From an uncultured Eubacterium sp. (lineage in GTDB: Bacteria > Bacillota > Clostridia > Lachnospirales > Lachnospiraceae), in contig CAJUIH010000016.1 of NCBI GenBank assembly GCA_910586045.1, forward strand, positions 1 to 41,297: a stretch of 41,297 nucleotides of DNA, in the 5' to 3' direction. Positions within the stretch are counted from its first letter, which is position 1; every line of letters starts with the position of its first letter. The notes under the pieces were generated by a model, which saw nothing but the letters and a program-made list of their open reading frames with translations, was not told where the DNA came from and made no database searches. The position numbers were made by a program, and so were the translations under genes. This document shows positions 40,553-41,297 of this stretch, piece after piece.

Positions 40553-40874
40553 ATGCAAAAACAATGGAAGGACTTACAGGCGCAAGGACAAATATGAACC
40601 TGGTAAAACCCCGATGCATTTCTTTAAAGAAGCAAAACGCAGGGACGATACGGTGACCATGGAACGTTCCATCGGGCATGCCGCGAAATTTGCAGGCAAG
40701 GCAAAGGAATACCGCGCAAAAGCAAAAAAAGGCATGGCAGAAGACGCAAAAGAAGCAAGAGAGCAGGCGGCGCTTGCACGTGAAAACGCGATCAAAAGCC
40801 GCCAGGCAGAACGTAACGAAGCGGGAAAATCGGGGTTTGCGCGGCAGACGACGGGGTTTTCCATTTTGGGCTAA
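40553..40874 (+). pseudogene. Small basic protein gene with an apparent single-base frameshift
   Basis: A strong SD (AAAGGAGG, 40534-40541) precedes ATG at 40553, which reads MQKQWKDLQAQGQI and stops at 40595-40597. One frame over, an uninterrupted stretch (KYEPGKTPMHFFKEAKRRDD onward) runs to the stop at 40872-40874. It is rich in Lys, Arg, Ala and Glu, with helical repeats such as AKEYRAKAKKGMAEDAKEA. Skipping the C at 40589 would join them as QGKYEPGK, giving about 106 residues. The downstream part looks like a charged, helical, possibly nucleic acid-binding small protein of unknown function. It could be a real mutation, a sequencing error or a +1 programmed shift. Confidence 0.55.
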
Positions 40875-40898
40875 AAAGGGGCTTTGGCCTCCCGGACG

Positions 40899-40940
40899 CC
40901 GAAAACAGGAAGCAGGACCCTGCTTCCTGTTTTCGGCTGA
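40899..40940 (+). terminator. Hairpin terminator after the small basic protein gene
   Basis: CCGAAAACAGGAAGCAGG (40899-40916) is followed almost directly by its exact complement ending at 40936. The stem is very stable. The T-rich tail is weak, so termination efficiency is uncertain. Confidence 0.65.
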
Positions 40941-41016
40941 CAGTGAAAAAATTTAGATGACAGATCTGATTGTTGCGGATTGTTGCGTTTTGAATTGTTC
41001 TGTAGGACAGTGAACA

Positions 41017-41180
41017 CTTAGAAACTGTCCCGAAATAAAATGTACTTCTTACACAGGATTTTTCTTAGATAGCACCAGCCAAAAATCAGGCTCATAGCGG
41101 GCTATGTAACTGATTTTTGAACTGTGCTATCGGAGAAAAAGACAAGTAAGAAGTACATTTTATTTTGTAACAAGTTTAGA
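41017..41180. repeat. ~164-bp foldback element (family C), copy 3
   Basis: The outer arms AAATAAAATGTACTTCTTAC and GTAAGAAGTACATTTTATTT are exact inverted copies. The inner core GATAGCACCAGCCAAAAATC and GATTTTTGAACTGTGCTATC pairs too, around a CATAGCGGGCTATG tip. Size and right-hand core match copies 1 and 2, but the outer arms have unrelated sequence. Confidence 0.85.
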
Positions 41181-41227
41181 ATCCATCAGCATTCTGCCAG
41201 CCACTTAAAGCACAAGCAGTGCCATGT

Positions 41228-41297
41228 AAATTTTGGCAAGAACAGCCGGATGAGGGACGCAGGTCTGGCTTGTGGCGACGTTGGAAGAATGGTTAGA
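41228..41297. repeat. GC-rich dispersed repeat (family AB), right-end copy
   Basis: AGCCGGATGAGGGACGCAGG and TCTGGCTTGTGGCG are followed by TTGGAAGAATGGTTAGA, the same sequence that, inverted, opens the window. It joins the two parts seen separately elsewhere (GGGACGCAGG and GGAAGAATGG), showing they belong to one repeat unit. It is cut by the window edge. Confidence 0.75.

Overview
The window looks like part of the genome of an anaerobic, spore-forming Clostridia member, most like a gut Lachnospiraceae. This is inferred from gene content: dipicolinate synthase, a monomeric [FeFe] hydrogenase, desulfoferrodoxin, a pyrophosphate-type phosphofructokinase, a T-box leader, a CIRCE element, GatCAB, and a sialic-acid operon typical of mucin foragers. 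Base composition is mixed, with GC-rich genes and AT-rich intergenic regions. No ribosomal RNA, tRNA, transposase, phage gene or CRISPR array was seen. Both ends of the window lie inside the same dispersed repeat family, so they may be assembly break points.

Layout. 1-460: nested, gene-free repeats. 463-5815 (minus): a small coiled-coil protein, a PMCA-type Ca2+ P-type ATPase and three TerD paralogues. 5940-6530: a second repeat cluster containing long palindromes. 6520-10404: NAD de novo synthesis, with nadA divergent from nadB-nadC-niaR. 10527-13708: PPi-type phosphofructokinase (minus), an [FeFe] hydrogenase-like protein (plus) and a C_GCAxxG_C_C protein (minus). 13758-16371: a chemotaxis receptor and a DtxR/MntR-type regulator whose leader carries a 98-bp foldback repeat. 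16430-22934: asparagine synthase B, dipicolinate synthase A/B, pyruvate kinase, ThiD and a CIRCE-controlled Hsp20. 23215-31467: desulfoferrodoxin and nagB (minus) divergent from a seven-gene sialic acid/amino sugar operon, nanE-nanA-symporter-yhcH-nanK-rpiR-nagA. 31543-37070 (minus): T-box leader, aspS, gatC, gatA, gatB. 37171-40874: an HD-GYP protein with a degenerate receiver, an alpha/beta hydrolase, AsnA and a frameshifted small basic protein. 40875-41297: a terminator and more repeats.

How the genes fit together. The nan/nag block is a complete route: Na+-coupled sialate uptake, anomerase, lyase, ManNAc kinase, epimerase, GlcNAc-6-P deacetylase and GlcN-6-P deaminase, ending in fructose-6-P. 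Fructose-6-P would enter glycolysis through the PPi-type phosphofructokinase and pyruvate kinase, and a hydrogenase could dispose of electrons. AspRS plus GatCAB form the two-step route to Asn-tRNA and/or Gln-tRNA, while AsnA and AsnB make free asparagine.

The most unusual material is non-coding. Three foldback elements of about 164 bp share an inner core, but their outer arms differ between copies while each stays self-complementary. A 98-bp foldback occurs twice. A GC-rich repeat family recurs at six places, in one case forming a palindrome of about 237 bp. These elements nest in each other and bracket the TerD/ATPase block.
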